DNA of 64,000 bases from Streptomyces sp. NBC_01197. Its GTDB lineage: Bacteria; Actinomycetota; Actinomycetes; Streptomycetales; Streptomycetaceae. Positions within the stretch are counted from its first letter, which is position 1. Each line of letters begins with the position of its first letter. Location: the NCBI RefSeq assembly GCF_036010505.1, contig NZ_CP108569.1:2854001-2918000 (forward strand). The letters run 5' to 3'. A program made the position numbers and the translations under genes. This document shows, one piece after another, positions 25,331-33,832 of this stretch. A model generated the notes under the pieces. It was given only the letters and a program-made list of their open reading frames with translations, had not been told where the DNA came from and did not search any database.

Positions 25331-26416
25331 GTGGCCGCTCACCGAAAACCCAGGCAGCGCCCGCTCACCGGCCCCGCGGCCCGGACCGCCGCAACCCTCA
25401 CCCTCGCGGGAGCCGCGTCCGCCACCGCCTTCCAGGGCGTCGGCCACGCGGCGCCGCGCCTCACACCCGCGCAGGTCAAGGCCCAGGTCGACGAGCTGTA
25501 CCAGGAGGCGGAGACCGCTACCGAGAAGTACGACGGGGCCAAGGAGAAGACCGCGGCGTCGGAGAAGTCGCTGCGCTCCCTGCGCGACCAGGCCGCCCGC
25601 CGGACGGAGCAGCTCAACACGGCGCGTTCCGCGCTCGCTTCGACGGCGTCGGCCCAGTACCGCAACGGCGCCATCGACCCGTCGCTGCAGGTGTTCCTCT
25701 CGTCCGGCCCGGCGCAGTACCTGGACCGGGCCGCCTATGTGGAGCGCGTCGGTGATCAGCAGGCCGCCGAGGTCACCGGGGTGCGCCGGCAGATCGGACA
25801 ACTCGCCCAGCTGCGCTCCGAGGCGGCCTCCGCCCTCAGTGGGCTGCGGACCCAGCAGGCGGACCTGAAGAAGCAGAAGACCACCGTGCGGAGCAAGATC
25901 CACGCGGCCGAGGCACTGCTCTCCCGGCTGTCGGCACCCGAGCGCTCGCAGTACGAGTCCCAGCACCAGACCCAGCACGAGTCCAATGGCGCCAACAGGT
26001 CCGCCGCCCCGCAGGCCGCCGACCGGTCGGCCGTGCGCGGCCCGGTCGCCACCCCCGGTTCCCGGGCGGCGCGGGCGGTCGCCTTCGCCTACAGCGCGCT
26101 CGGCAAGCCCTACGTCTGGGGGGCCACGGGACCCTCGTCCTTCGACTGCTCGGGCCTGGCCCAGGCCGCGTACCGCTCGGCGGGGGTTTCACTCCCGCGC
26201 ACCACGTACACCCAGATCAACTCCGGACAGCGGGTGAAACGCTCCGAACTGGCCCCAGGCGACCTGGTGTTCTTCTTCTCCGGGATCAGCCATGTCGGCA
26301 TCTACGTGGGCGATGGCCGGATGATCCACGCCCCGCACCCCGGCGCCCCGGTCAGGCTCGCGCCGATCGATCAGATGCCTTTCGCCGGTGCGACGCGGCC
26401 GGTCGCGGGCACGTGA
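25331..26416 (+). CDS. Secreted NlpC/P60 peptidoglycan endopeptidase
   Basis: 361 residues from GTG 25331; a GTG at 25319, very close to GGAAGG, would add four residues. The N-terminus has an export signal (VAAHRKPRQRPLTG, then an Ala-rich core ending GVGHAAPR). Residues 50-210 form a long coiled coil, and a Ser/Asn/Gln linker follows. The C-terminal domain has all catalytic elements: SSFDCSGLAQAAYRSAG (Cys), SHVGIYVGDGRMIHAP (two His). This is the RipA-like architecture that cuts peptide stems in peptidoglycan. The last 46 bp overlap the convergent esterase gene. It is the intact counterpart of the remnant at 19.1-19.5 kb. Confidence 0.92.
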   Translation: MAAHRKPRQRPLTGPAARTAATLTLAGAASATAFQGVGHAAPRLTPAQVKAQVDELYQEAETATEKYDGAKEKTAASEKSLRSLRDQAARRTEQLNTARSALASTASAQYRNGAIDPSLQVFLSSGPAQYLDRAAYVERVGDQQAAEVTGVRRQIGQLAQLRSEAASALSGLRTQQADLKKQKTTVRSKIHAAEALLSRLSAPERSQYESQHQTQHESNGANRSAAPQAADRSAVRGPVATPGSRAARAVAFAYSALGKPYVWGATGPSSFDCSGLAQAAYRSAGVSLPRTTYTQINSGQRVKRSELAPGDLVFFFSGISHVGIYVGDGRMIHAPHPGAPVRLAPIDQMPFAGATRPVAGT

Positions 26417-27546
26417 CCGATCGATGCGCCTGAGCGGGCCCCCGGTCTGAACTGAGCGCTCAGCCAGGTGAAGACATCAGGCACCTGCTTGCGCCACACC
26501 GCCAGACTGTGTCCGCCCGTCACCGGGATGACCTGCACCGACGTCGGCGGCTTGGCGGCGGCGCGCAGCGCCAGACCGTCCCGGTAACCGTCGCGCGGCG
26601 CACCGGAGATGAAGAGGGAGACGCGCGGCGGGGTCTTGGCATGGCGCAGGATCCACAGCGGATTGTTCGTACGCCGCAGCCCGGGATCCCTGGCGGTGAT
26701 GGAGGCGCGCTCGGCCGCCGGATCGTTGTACCCGGAGAGCCCGGCCGCCGCGTGGTACCGGTCGGGGTGCGCCAGCGCGAGCTTCACCGCACAGTGCGCC
26801 CCCGCCGAGTACCCGGCGACCGCCCACCCGGCCGCTCCGTGCTTCGCCCGGAAAGTGTCGGTCACCATCCGCGGCACGTCGACGCTCAGCCAGGTGTCCG
26901 CGTTGATCACCCCGGTCACGTTGGCACAGCCGGTGTCCTGGCTGCCCAGGAGTGAGGTGCGCGGCGACACCAGGATGAACGGCGCGACTTCGCCCCGCTG
27001 CATCATCGGCGCCAGCTGCTTCTCCGCTCCGAGACTGGAGAACCAGGCCTTCGCCGTGCCGGGGAACCCGGAGAGCAGTTCGACCACCGGGAAGGAGTGG
27101 TGACGGTAGGCGGGTTCGTGGTACTCGGGCGGCAGCCAGACGTACACCTCACCGCGCACCCCCGACACCTGCCCGGTGAGCACCGTGCTGCGCACGCCGT
27201 GGCCCATGCGCGGGTCGGTCACCGGCTTGAACACGGCCCGCTGGTGAGGTTCGGAGGCCAGCTGCCGCCCGCCGAGGCCGTCGGTGCCGAGGTCGGGTGC
27301 GGCGACCACATGATTGCCGGTGCCGAGCAGATCGGCCCAGTTGTCGTACAGGCCGTTGCTGTTGTTCACCGCCACGAAGACGACCAGCACCGCGGTCGCC
27401 TGCGCGAACAGCACCATCACCAGCCGGGCCGCACCGCGTACGGCCGCGGGGCCGGTCACGCGCCCCCACAGCAGCAGGGGCAGCAGCACCGCGACGCCCA
27501 TCATGGCGATCGCGGCGAGGAAGAACGGGGTTCCCGTCAGGCTCAT
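26371..27546 (-). CDS. Membrane-anchored esterase of the Fbp/esterase-D type
   Basis: 391 residues from ATG 27546 (a GTG immediately before is possible). Two N-terminal membrane helices ([20 protein letters not shown] and [18 protein letters not shown]) anchor an external alpha/beta hydrolase. That domain has [21 protein letters not shown], the nucleophile in [15 protein letters not shown], an acid near [10 protein letters not shown] and the catalytic His in [10 protein letters not shown]. The fold is that of esterase D and mycobacterial mycolyltransferases; Streptomyces has no mycolates, so a plain esterase or acyltransferase role is more likely. Convergent overlap with the NlpC/P60 gene. 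Confidence 0.86.
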   Translation of the reverse strand: MSLTGTPFFLAAIAMMGVAVLLPLLLWGRVTGPAAVRGAARLVMVLFAQATAVLVVFVAVNNSNGLYDNWADLLGTGNHVVAAPDLGTDGLGGRQLASEPHQRAVFKPVTDPRMGHGVRSTVLTGQVSGVRGEVYVWLPPEYHEPAYRHHSFPVVELLSGFPGTAKAWFSSLGAEKQLAPMMQRGEVAPFILVSPRTSLLGSQDTGCANVTGVINADTWLSVDVPRMVTDTFRAKHGAAGWAVAGYSAGAHCAVKLALAHPDRYHAAAGLSGYNDPAAERASITARDPGLRRTNNPLWILRHAKTPPRVSLFISGAPRDGYRDGLALRAAAKPPTSVQVIPVTGGHSLAVWRKQVPDVFTWLSAQFRPGARSGASIGHVPATGRVAPAKGI

Positions 27547-27851
27547 CACGGGTGGAAAGATGCCCTATTGGACCCTGGGGTTACCTGTTTTGCGCCCTTT
27601 TTACGTCGTCACGTACGGCGATGACCCAACACGTACGGTATACGCCCGTTCCTTGCCTGGCGCTGGCCGACTCTGCCCGCACCTGGCCATACCCGTACAC
27701 ACCGGCCCGCCGGTCGCCACGGGCGCAGGAGGGAGCGGGCCGGGGTGATTGCCCACTCTGCAGCGCCATGCTTAAATTAGCTATCACTTTGATTAGCCAC
27801 AGACATCAGTCTGGGTTTCGGAGAAGCAACGCCCCGAAGAGAGAGAACACC
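27547..27851. other. Divergent intergenic region before the SPFH gene
   Basis: About 305 bp. Mostly GC-rich, but 27770-27800 is strikingly AT-rich for this genome and contains an inverted repeat; this is probably the SPFH promoter and operator. Confidence 0.5.
27778..27797 (+). promoter_or_regulatory. AT-rich dyad upstream of the SPFH/RHH operon
   Basis: GCTATC (27780-27785) and GATTAGC (27791-27797) form an imperfect inverted repeat around CACTTT, 55 bp before the SPFH start. It is a candidate operator for the ribbon-helix-helix protein encoded in the same operon. Confidence 0.45.
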
Positions 27852-28841
27852 ATGACGGAAACACCCGGACAGGACCCGGCGCCCACCGGCAGGCCGGCGT
27901 CAGCCAACGCCATGACCACCGCGGCCGGGCTGGAGGCGGACACCCCGGACATGCCGGCCCCGCATGTGCACGAGACCCCGGCGCACGGCATCGCGGGCGG
28001 CGCCGCACTGCTGCTGACCCTGCTCGGCGCGGTGGTGGGGATCGGGCTGCTCGTGGGTGGCGGTGTGGCCGCCGACGGTCTGGGCGTCACCCTGGTCGTG
28101 GTGGGCATCGTCGTACTGCTCGGCTCCCTGTTCTGCATGACCGGCGTGAAGATGGTGGCACCGGGCGAGGCCCGCGTCATCCAGCTGTTCGGGCGGTACG
28201 TGGGCACGATCCGCCAGGACGGACTGCGCTGGGTGAATCCGCTGACCAGTTCACGGAAGATCTCCACCCGGGTGCGGAACAACGAGACACCGGTGATGAA
28301 GGTCAACGACGCCTACGGCAACCCGATCGAACTCGCGGCGGTCGTGGTGTGGAAGGTCGAGGACACCGCGCAGGCGCTGTTCGAGGTGGACGACTACCGC
28401 AAGTTCGTCGCGACCCAGACCGAGTCGGCGGTCCGGCACATCGCCATCGAGTACCCGTACGACGCGCACGACGATGACGCGCTGTCCCTGCGCGGCAACG
28501 CGGACGAGATCACCGAGAAGCTCTCGCTGGAGCTGACGGCGCGGGTCCGGGCCGCGGGGGTCCGGATCGTCGAGTCCCGGTTCAGCCACCTCGCGTACGC
28601 ACCGGAGATCGCCTCCGCGATGCTCCAGCGCCAGCAGGCCGGGGCGGTTGTCGCAGCCCGCCAGCAGATCGTCGAGGGCGCGGTCGGCATGGTCGAGCAG
28701 GCCCTGGTCCGGATCAGCGAACAGGGCATCGTGGAACTGGATGAGGAGCGCAAGGCCACCATGGTCAGCAACTTGATGGTGGTGCTGTGCGGTGACCGCG
28801 CCGTCCAGCCGGTCCTGAACACCGGTTCCCTCTACCAGTGA
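27852..28841 (+). CDS. SPFH/band-7 membrane protein (flotillin-like)
   Basis: 329 residues from ATG 27852, behind GAAGAGAGAG. A ~45-residue polar N-terminus precedes two membrane segments ([20 protein letters not shown] and [20 protein letters not shown]). The SPFH domain starts at [20 protein letters not shown]. The region [20 protein letters not shown] with [11 protein letters not shown] is the helical part typical of SPFH oligomerisation. Such proteins scaffold membrane microdomains or regulate proteases. The stop overlaps the start of the next gene as GTGA, so the two are translationally coupled. Confidence 0.92.
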   Translation: MTETPGQDPAPTGRPASANAMTTAAGLEADTPDMPAPHVHETPAHGIAGGAALLLTLLGAVVGIGLLVGGGVAADGLGVTLVVVGIVVLLGSLFCMTGVKMVAPGEARVIQLFGRYVGTIRQDGLRWVNPLTSSRKISTRVRNNETPVMKVNDAYGNPIELAAVVVWKVEDTAQALFEVDDYRKFVATQTESAVRHIAIEYPYDAHDDDALSLRGNADEITEKLSLELTARVRAAGVRIVESRFSHLAYAPEIASAMLQRQQAGAVVAARQQIVEGAVGMVEQALVRISEQGIVELDEERKATMVSNLMVVLCGDRAVQPVLNTGSLYQ

Positions 28842-29236
28842 GTGCGGAGGGGCCGGCGAGCGAGGAAGGTCCGGTGAGTGCCGAGGGCCCCGTAAACGCT
28901 GAGGATCCCGTGAGCGCGGAAGGCCCCATAAACGCTGAGGATCCCGTAAGCGCTGAGGGTCCCGTAAGCGCTGAAAGCACCGGCGCCCCCGGCTCTTCCG
29001 GCCCGGCGCCGCGGCGGGCGGCCAGGGCGCGCAAGCAGGTGCTGCTCCGGCTGGACCCGTCCGTGCACGACGCCTTGGCGCGCTGGGCGGCGGACGAACT
29101 CCGCAGCGCCAACGCCCAGATCGAGTTCCTGCTCCGCAAGGCCCTCTCCGACGCGGGACGGCTGCCGCGCGACGCCGGTGCACTCCCCCGCCGCGGCAGG
29201 CCCCCGAACCCGGACCGCGGCGACGGGACGGACTGA
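28838..29236 (+). CDS. Ribbon-helix-helix (Arc-type) regulator with a repetitive N-terminus
   Basis: 132 residues from GTG 28838, overlapping the SPFH stop by four bases. Residues 5-46 are seven copies of a six-residue unit ([18 protein letters not shown]) encoded by an 18-bp tandem repeat. Residues 65-105 are an Arc/MetJ-type domain: [20 protein letters not shown], then [19 protein letters not shown]. Such dimers bind short DNA repeats through the N-terminal strand. Pairing with an SPFH gene suggests an autoregulator of the operon acting at the dyad upstream. The repeat tail is not needed for the fold and its length may vary between strains. Confidence 0.82.
   Translation: MSAEGPASEEGPVSAEGPVNAEDPVSAEGPINAEDPVSAEGPVSAESTGAPGSSGPAPRRAARARKQVLLRLDPSVHDALARWAADELRSANAQIEFLLRKALSDAGRLPRDAGALPRRGRPPNPDRGDGTD
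28850..28975 (+). repeat. 18-bp coding tandem repeat in the RHH gene
   Basis: Seven consecutive 18-bp units (for example GATCCCGTAAGCGCTGAG at 28940-28957) with 1-5 changes each, in frame throughout, so unit gain or loss changes only peptide length. Confidence 0.85.
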
Positions 29237-29301
29237 CACACCCGAACCGTCGGACAGAGCTGTCGGACAGAACCCTCAGCCGGCGCCTTCGGCCAGAACT
29301 T

Positions 29302-30033
29302 TCAGACCAGCCGGCGCGCCGTCGCCCACCGGGTCAGTTCATGGCGGTTCGACAGCTGGAGCTTGCGCAGCACCGCCGAGACGTGCGACTCGACCGTCTT
29401 CACCGAGATGAAGAGCTGTTTGGCGATCTCCTTGTACGCGTATCCGCGCGCGATGAGGCGCAGAACCTCCCGCTCGCGCTGCGTCAGCCGGTCCATGTCC
29501 TCGTCGACCGGCGGTGCGTCCGTGGAGGCGAAGGCGTCGAGGACGAACCCCGCGAGACGGGGCGAGAAGACCGCGTCGCCGTCCTGCACCCGGAAGATCG
29601 AGTCGACCAGGTCGGTGCCGGTGATCGTCTTGGTGACGTAACCGCGGGCGCCGCCCCTGATGACACCGATCACGTCCTCCGCCGCGTCCGACACGGACAG
29701 GGCGAGGAAGCGGACCGGGTTCTCCGCGTCGGACATCAGCGCGGCCGAGCGGCGCAGCACTTCGACGCCGCCGCCGCCCGGGAGGTGGACGTCGAGGAGG
29801 ACGACCTCGGGGCGGGTGGCCTTGATGACGGTGACCGCCTGGTCGACGTCGGCCGCTTCGCCGACGACCTCGACGCCCGTCGACTCGGTGCGGCCGATCT
29901 CCGCCTGCACCCCCGTGCGGAACATCCGGTGGTCGTCCACGAGAACGACCCTGGCCCTGCGGCCGGTTCGGTCGGTGGGCTCGGTGCAGCCGGTTCGGCC
30001 GGTGGGCTCGGTTCGGTCGGTGGGCTCGGTCAT
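29302..30033 (-). CDS. LuxR/NarL-type response regulator of a Lia-like system
   Basis: 243 residues. A Thr/Glu/Arg repeat (TEPTDRTEPTGRTGCTEPTD) precedes the receiver domain, which has VVLVDDHRMF and the phosphorylation Asp81 in VVLLDVHLPG. The C-terminal LuxR helix-turn-helix is LTQREREVLRLIARGYAYKE with SVKTVESHVSAVLRKL. It is encoded directly after the PspC-kinase gene and its ATG overlaps that gene's stop (ATGA), so the two form a two-component pair. A gene order of kinase, regulator and divergent PspC/LiaF-like protein points to envelope-stress sensing. Confidence 0.94.
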   Translation of the reverse strand: MTEPTDRTEPTGRTGCTEPTDRTGRRARVVLVDDHRMFRTGVQAEIGRTESTGVEVVGEAADVDQAVTVIKATRPEVVLLDVHLPGGGGVEVLRRSAALMSDAENPVRFLALSVSDAAEDVIGVIRGGARGYVTKTITGTDLVDSIFRVQDGDAVFSPRLAGFVLDAFASTDAPPVDEDMDRLTQREREVLRLIARGYAYKEIAKQLFISVKTVESHVSAVLRKLQLSNRHELTRWATARRLV

Positions 30034-31316
30034 GCTCGCTCCATCTCCAGTTCCACTACGGTGCCGCCGTCGGGAGCGGAACGCAGGCTTGCCGTACCGC
30101 CGTTGCGCTGCATACGGCCGATGATCGATTCTCTTACGCCCATCCGGTCCCCGGGCACCGCTTCCAGATCGAACCCGGGCCCCCGGTCCCGTACCGACAC
30201 GAAGACCGTACGGCCTTCGACTTCCGCGTACACCTGTACGGCCCCGCCCTCGCCACCGTACTTGGCCGCGTTGACCATGGCCTCGCGTGCGGCCTGCATC
30301 TGGGCCGACAGCTTCTCGTCCAGCGGGCAGTCCCCCACGACCACCACTTCGAGCGGTACCCCGTGCTTGTCCTCGACCTCGGCGGCGGACTGTCTGACGG
30401 CGTCGGCGAGGGTCTCGGGTTCGTCGTCCTTGTCCTTGCCGGTGCCCTCGGGCCGGTAGAGCCAGGCGCGCAGTTCGCGCTCCTGGGCGCGGGCCAGCCT
30501 GCGGACCTCGCCCGGTTCCTCGGCGTTGCGCTGGATCAGGGTGAGCGTGTGCAGCACCGAGTCGTGGACATGCGCCGCGACCTCCGCGCGTTCCTGGGCG
30601 CGGATGCGCATCAGGCGCTCCTGGGAGAGGTCCTGGGTCATCCGGATGAGCCAGGGGCCGACCAGCAGGGCGATCCCGGCGACCACGGCGAGTGCGGCGG
30701 TCAGGACATTGCCGAGCTGCGCCGACGAGCCGCGGATCACGATGAACGCGGCGAGCCCCGCGCCGACCAGCACGACACCCGCCAGCGCGCGGCCCAGCGG
30801 GAGAAGCCTGCTGCTGCGGCCGACCTCCGCCCAGTGCGCGCGCCGCGTGTTGTCCGCCTGGCGCCAGACGAGGACGACACCGGCGCCGATGAGCAGGACG
30901 GGCCAGATGTACGGACTGGCGTCGCCGCCGATGTCCACGTTCCCGATGAAGGCCGCCACGCCGATGATCAGCGCGATGAGGGCGACGATCTGGCCACGGT
31001 CGGGCTTGCGCAGTCTGCGGCGGCCGTCCGGGGACTCCTCGAACGGCGATGACACGCCAGGCTGCTCGACCCCGCCCGCGCCGAGCGGCACGACGAACCA
31101 GAACGCGGCATACAGCAGCGCGCCCAGCCCCTCCAGGGCGAAGAGCACGATGAACGCGGCCCGCACCCAGGAGACGGGCACCCCGAGGTGTCCGGCGAGG
31201 CCGCGCGCGACGCCGCCCAGCATCCGCCCTTCGGCGCTGCGGTACAGCTTGCGCGGCGCGGGCTCGTCCGGGGTTTCGGATGCGGCACCGGCGGCGCGGG
31301 GCGGGGCGACTGGCAT
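30030..31316 (-). CDS. PspC-domain sensor histidine kinase
   Basis: 428 residues from ATG 31316 (an alternative start at 31352 adds 12 residues). The N-terminus is a PspC domain (RSAEGRMLGGVARGLAGHLG with a membrane helix following). Four or five membrane segments come next. The HisKA_3 dimerisation region has QERAEVAAHVHDSVLHTLTL; His251 in HVHDSV is the likely phosphorylation site. The HATPase part has REAMVNAAKYGG, VRDRGPGFD and GMGVRESIIGRM-like elements. Pairing of PspC with a NarL-type kinase is an actinobacterial form of LiaS-like envelope sensors. No clear ribosome-binding site; the transcript may be near-leaderless. Confidence 0.93.
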   Translation of the reverse strand: MPVAPPRAAGAASETPDEPAPRKLYRSAEGRMLGGVARGLAGHLGVPVSWVRAAFIVLFALEGLGALLYAAFWFVVPLGAGGVEQPGVSSPFEESPDGRRRLRKPDRGQIVALIALIIGVAAFIGNVDIGGDASPYIWPVLLIGAGVVLVWRQADNTRRAHWAEVGRSSRLLPLGRALAGVVLVGAGLAAFIVIRGSSAQLGNVLTAALAVVAGIALLVGPWLIRMTQDLSQERLMRIRAQERAEVAAHVHDSVLHTLTLIQRNAEEPGEVRRLARAQERELRAWLYRPEGTGKDKDDEPETLADAVRQSAAEVEDKHGVPLEVVVVGDCPLDEKLSAQMQAAREAMVNAAKYGGEGGAVQVYAEVEGRTVFVSVRDRGPGFDLEAVPGDRMGVRESIIGRMQRNGGTASLRSAPDGGTVVELEMERA

Positions 31317-31350
31317 GGTTCGATCGTCACACGGACGGGCCGCCACGGGC

Positions 31351-31391
31351 ATCAGGGAAAACCCCCTGGTTCCAGGGGCCGAAATCAGGGA
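31351..31391. promoter_or_regulatory. Divergent operator between kinase and PspC/LiaF genes
   Basis: A perfect palindrome CCCCTGG-TT-CCAGGGG (31363-31378) is flanked by two direct copies of ATCAGGGA (31351-31358 and 31384-31391). It lies midway between the divergent genes and is the best candidate for response-regulator binding. Confidence 0.55.
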
Positions 31392-31446
31392 TCGGCCAGG
31401 GTCGTCACCGCCCCCGCCCGCCGGGGACGACCGTCACCATGGGGGT

Positions 31447-32739
31447 ATGACAACCCCGCCGCTGAACGAGCCGCGACCACCCCTGCGGCGCCACCGGAAC
31501 AACAAGGTGGTCGCCGGGGTCTGCGGAGGGCTCGGCAGACACTTCGACCTGGATCCGGTGATCTTCCGCGTCGTACTCGGTGTCCTCGCGGTGACCGGCG
31601 GTATCGGGCTGATCTTCTACGGTTTCGCCTGGCTGGTGATCCAGCTGGAGGGCGAGGAGGAGAACGAGGCGCGCAGGCTGCTGACCGGCCGGGTCGAGGG
31701 CGCGTCCATGGCCGCGGTGCTCTTCGCGCTGGGCGGCTGCGGGCTGTTCCTGTCGATGCTGCACTACGTGTCGGTGCTGGTCTTCGCCGCCCTGCTGTCG
31801 CTGGCCACCGCGGGCTCCGCGGTCTGGTCGGAACGGCGCCGGCTCGCCGCCCCCGAACCGCCGGAGCCCGCCGCCGGGCAGCGGGCGGCCACGCAGAAGC
31901 CCGCCGGGCAGAAAGTGGCGGACGCGCCGCCGGAGACGAAGGCCCCGCCGACGCCGGGCGGCCCGTCCTGGTGGCGGGACCCGATCATCAAGGACGGCAC
32001 CACCGGACCGGTCGGTTCCGGCTATCTCTGGGGCCCTTCGGACACCACACCTGATCCGCCGCCGTCCCGCAGACCGGCCCGGTCCGCCCCGGCGGCCAGC
32101 CGGGGGCCGCGCGGTATCGGCGGCCGGCTGTTCCTGCTCGCCCTGATCGCCGCCTGTCTCGGCACGGGCCTCTCCAGGCACAGCCAGCCGTTCGCCACGA
32201 GTCTGCAGATCGGGCTGGCCTGCGCACTCGCCGTCTTCGGGCTCGGCATGCTGCTCAGCTCGTTCGTCGGGCGTACCGGGTCCGGCACGATCTTCCTGGT
32301 GGTGGTCACGACGGCGCTGCTGGCGGGCGCGAGCGCCCTGCCGAAAACCGTCACCACGCACTGGATGCGGACGGAGTGGCGGCCCGCGTCGGTGTCGGCG
32401 GTGCACCCGCGGTACGAGGTGGGAACGGGGGTCGGCACGCTGAACCTCCGGCAACTGAGGGTTCCGCCGGGTACGTCCGTCCGTACCCATGTGGAGGTCG
32501 GCGCGGGCCGGGTGTCGGTCGTCGTACCGAAGAACGTAACGGTGCGGCTCCATGCCGAGGTGGGTCTCGGCGACATCCAGCTGCCCGGTGAGAACCAGAA
32601 GGCCACCAACAACGACATCTCCCCCGCCCGGGAGAGAACGGTGACGCTCGCCCCGCAGGGGGGCGGCAAGGCCGGAGGCACGGTCGACCTCCGCCTGGAG
32701 GTCGGCCTGGGACAGGCGGAGGTGACCCGTGCACGGTGA
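31447..32739 (+). CDS. PspC-domain membrane protein with LiaF-like C-terminus
   Basis: 430 residues from ATG 31447; the frame is open far upstream but antisense to the kinase gene, so the longer form is rejected. PspC motif at the start (RRHRNNKVVAGVCGGLGRHF), then membrane helices, a Pro-rich loop with WWRDPIIKDG, three more membrane segments, and a C-terminal beta-rich part (VGTGVGTLNLRQLRVPPGTS, VEVGAGRVSVVVPKNVTV) like the LiaF/cell-wall-active antibiotic response domain. It is probably the membrane modulator that holds the divergent kinase inactive until envelope damage occurs. The 3' end overlaps the next gene by 11 bp. Confidence 0.9.
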   Translation: MTTPPLNEPRPPLRRHRNNKVVAGVCGGLGRHFDLDPVIFRVVLGVLAVTGGIGLIFYGFAWLVIQLEGEEENEARRLLTGRVEGASMAAVLFALGGCGLFLSMLHYVSVLVFAALLSLATAGSAVWSERRRLAAPEPPEPAAGQRAATQKPAGQKVADAPPETKAPPTPGGPSWWRDPIIKDGTTGPVGSGYLWGPSDTTPDPPPSRRPARSAPAASRGPRGIGGRLFLLALIAACLGTGLSRHSQPFATSLQIGLACALAVFGLGMLLSSFVGRTGSGTIFLVVVTTALLAGASALPKTVTTHWMRTEWRPASVSAVHPRYEVGTGVGTLNLRQLRVPPGTSVRTHVEVGAGRVSVVVPKNVTVRLHAEVGLGDIQLPGENQKATNNDISPARERTVTLAPQGGGKAGGTVDLRLEVGLGQAEVTRAR

Positions 32740-33178
32740 CGGAGCAGGAACTGGCGGCCCGGCGGCGGGTGGGGCGCACCCGGCCGGACCACGCCACGAC
32801 GCATGGCGTCCCGGCGAACCACTGCGCGATGAACCGCCGGCCGGTGAACCACTGGCCGGTGAACCACTGCGCGATGAACCACTGGCCGGTGAACCACCGC
32901 GCGGTCGGCCTCAGCGCGCGTTCCTGCACGAGTTCCGGCCGGGAAAGGCCGTCGCGGGTCTGGTGCTGCTGGCCATCGCGGCCGTCTACCTCGGCGACGC
33001 GGGCGGCCTCTGGCGGACACCTCCGCCGGCCGCGCTGCCGATGCTTGCCGCCGGTCTCGTGCTGGCGGGGATCGCCAGCACCATCGGTTACAGCATCCGG
33101 CGGCGGTCGGCCCGGAGGGCGTCCAGTGAGAGCAGCGGCGACCCGGCGAGCACGAGCGGAAGCCAGGCCATGAGGTAG
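32729..33178 (+). CDS. Small membrane protein with 15-bp coding repeats
   Basis: 149 residues from GTG 32729 with GGAGG six bases upstream, overlapping the preceding gene. Residues 28-55 repeat EPLRDEP and AGEPLAGEP, encoded by a 15-bp unit (32815-32905). Then comes FLHEFRPGKAVAGLVLLAIA and a second hydrophobic segment (MLAAGLVLAGIASTIGYSIR), a two-helix membrane protein. The last ~30 codons lie antisense to the doxX gene (91-bp overlap). Probably cotranscribed with the PspC/LiaF-like gene and part of the same response. Frame identity is clear in the membrane part, less so in the repeat part. Confidence 0.72.
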   Translation: MHGDGAGTGGPAAGGAHPAGPRHDAWRPGEPLRDEPPAGEPLAGEPLRDEPLAGEPPRGRPQRAFLHEFRPGKAVAGLVLLAIAAVYLGDAGGLWRTPPPAALPMLAAGLVLAGIASTIGYSIRRRSARRASSESSGDPASTSGSQAMR

Positions 33179-33615
33179 GCCAGGTCGTTGCCGTAGTAGT
33201 ACGGGGTGGACTGCCAGCTCACGGTCAGCCAGAGGCTCAGCGAGATCAGGGCGCCGCCGAGCGCCGCGACCCGCCCGTACAGCCCCAGCAGGGTGCCGAT
33301 GCCGACGGCGAGTTCACCGATGGCGATCGCGTAGCCGAAGCCGGCCGGGCTCTTCAGGGCCAGGTCCACGAGCGCCGGGAAAGCAGCGGAGCCGCGTACG
33401 GAGTGCATGAGCTCGCCGATGGAACCGGGGCCTGTCGTGTGCAGGAAGCCGGAGCCGGTGAGCTTGTCGGTACCGGCGTACAGAAAGGTGACGCCGAGGA
33501 AGATCCGCAGCGGGAGCAGCGAGTACCGCCGGGCAGTGTCCTTCCAGCCACCGTTACGGCTGCGCACACTGCCGCCGAGCCCGATGGGTGTGCCCGTCCG
33601 GTATCCCTGAACCAT
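33088..33615 (-). CDS. DoxX-family membrane protein
   Basis: 175 residues from ATG 33615 (AGGACC upstream); a much longer open frame upstream is antisense to a regulator gene and is rejected. The DoxX core is clear: LLPLRIFLGVTFLYAGTDKL, then a loop, FGYAIAIGELAVGIGTLLGL, a third helix and a fourth helix ending LDALRADRR. DoxX proteins are four-helix membrane proteins, some linked to thiosulfate or redox stress; the specific role here is unknown. The 3' end overlaps the convergent small membrane protein gene. Confidence 0.88.
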   Translation of the reverse strand: MVQGYRTGTPIGLGGSVRSRNGGWKDTARRYSLLPLRIFLGVTFLYAGTDKLTGSGFLHTTGPGSIGELMHSVRGSAAFPALVDLALKSPAGFGYAIAIGELAVGIGTLLGLYGRVAALGGALISLSLWLTVSWQSTPYYYGNDLAYLMAWLPLVLAGSPLLSLDALRADRRRML

Positions 33616-33832
33616 GGCCTGGTCCTGCCTCTCCGATTGCCCCGTGGCGCGTGCCGGTGTGGCGGACGCAGTCACGATTTTGCGTCCTGCGGCGACGCAT
33701 CCTGCGGACGGGGTGCCTCTGCGGGGGGTCAGGTCGCACGGGCCCGATTCGACGGGGCGGATTCGCCGGACGGGGCTCACGGTTCGGTTCACATGTCGGG
33801 GCGGCCGGGCGGGCCCATGTCTCACACGAACG

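Noticed and set aside
30526..31446. Upstream extension of the PspC/LiaF-like gene
   Set aside because: The extra 307 codons are antisense to the histidine kinase and not protein-like; PspC proteins start at the ATG at 31447.
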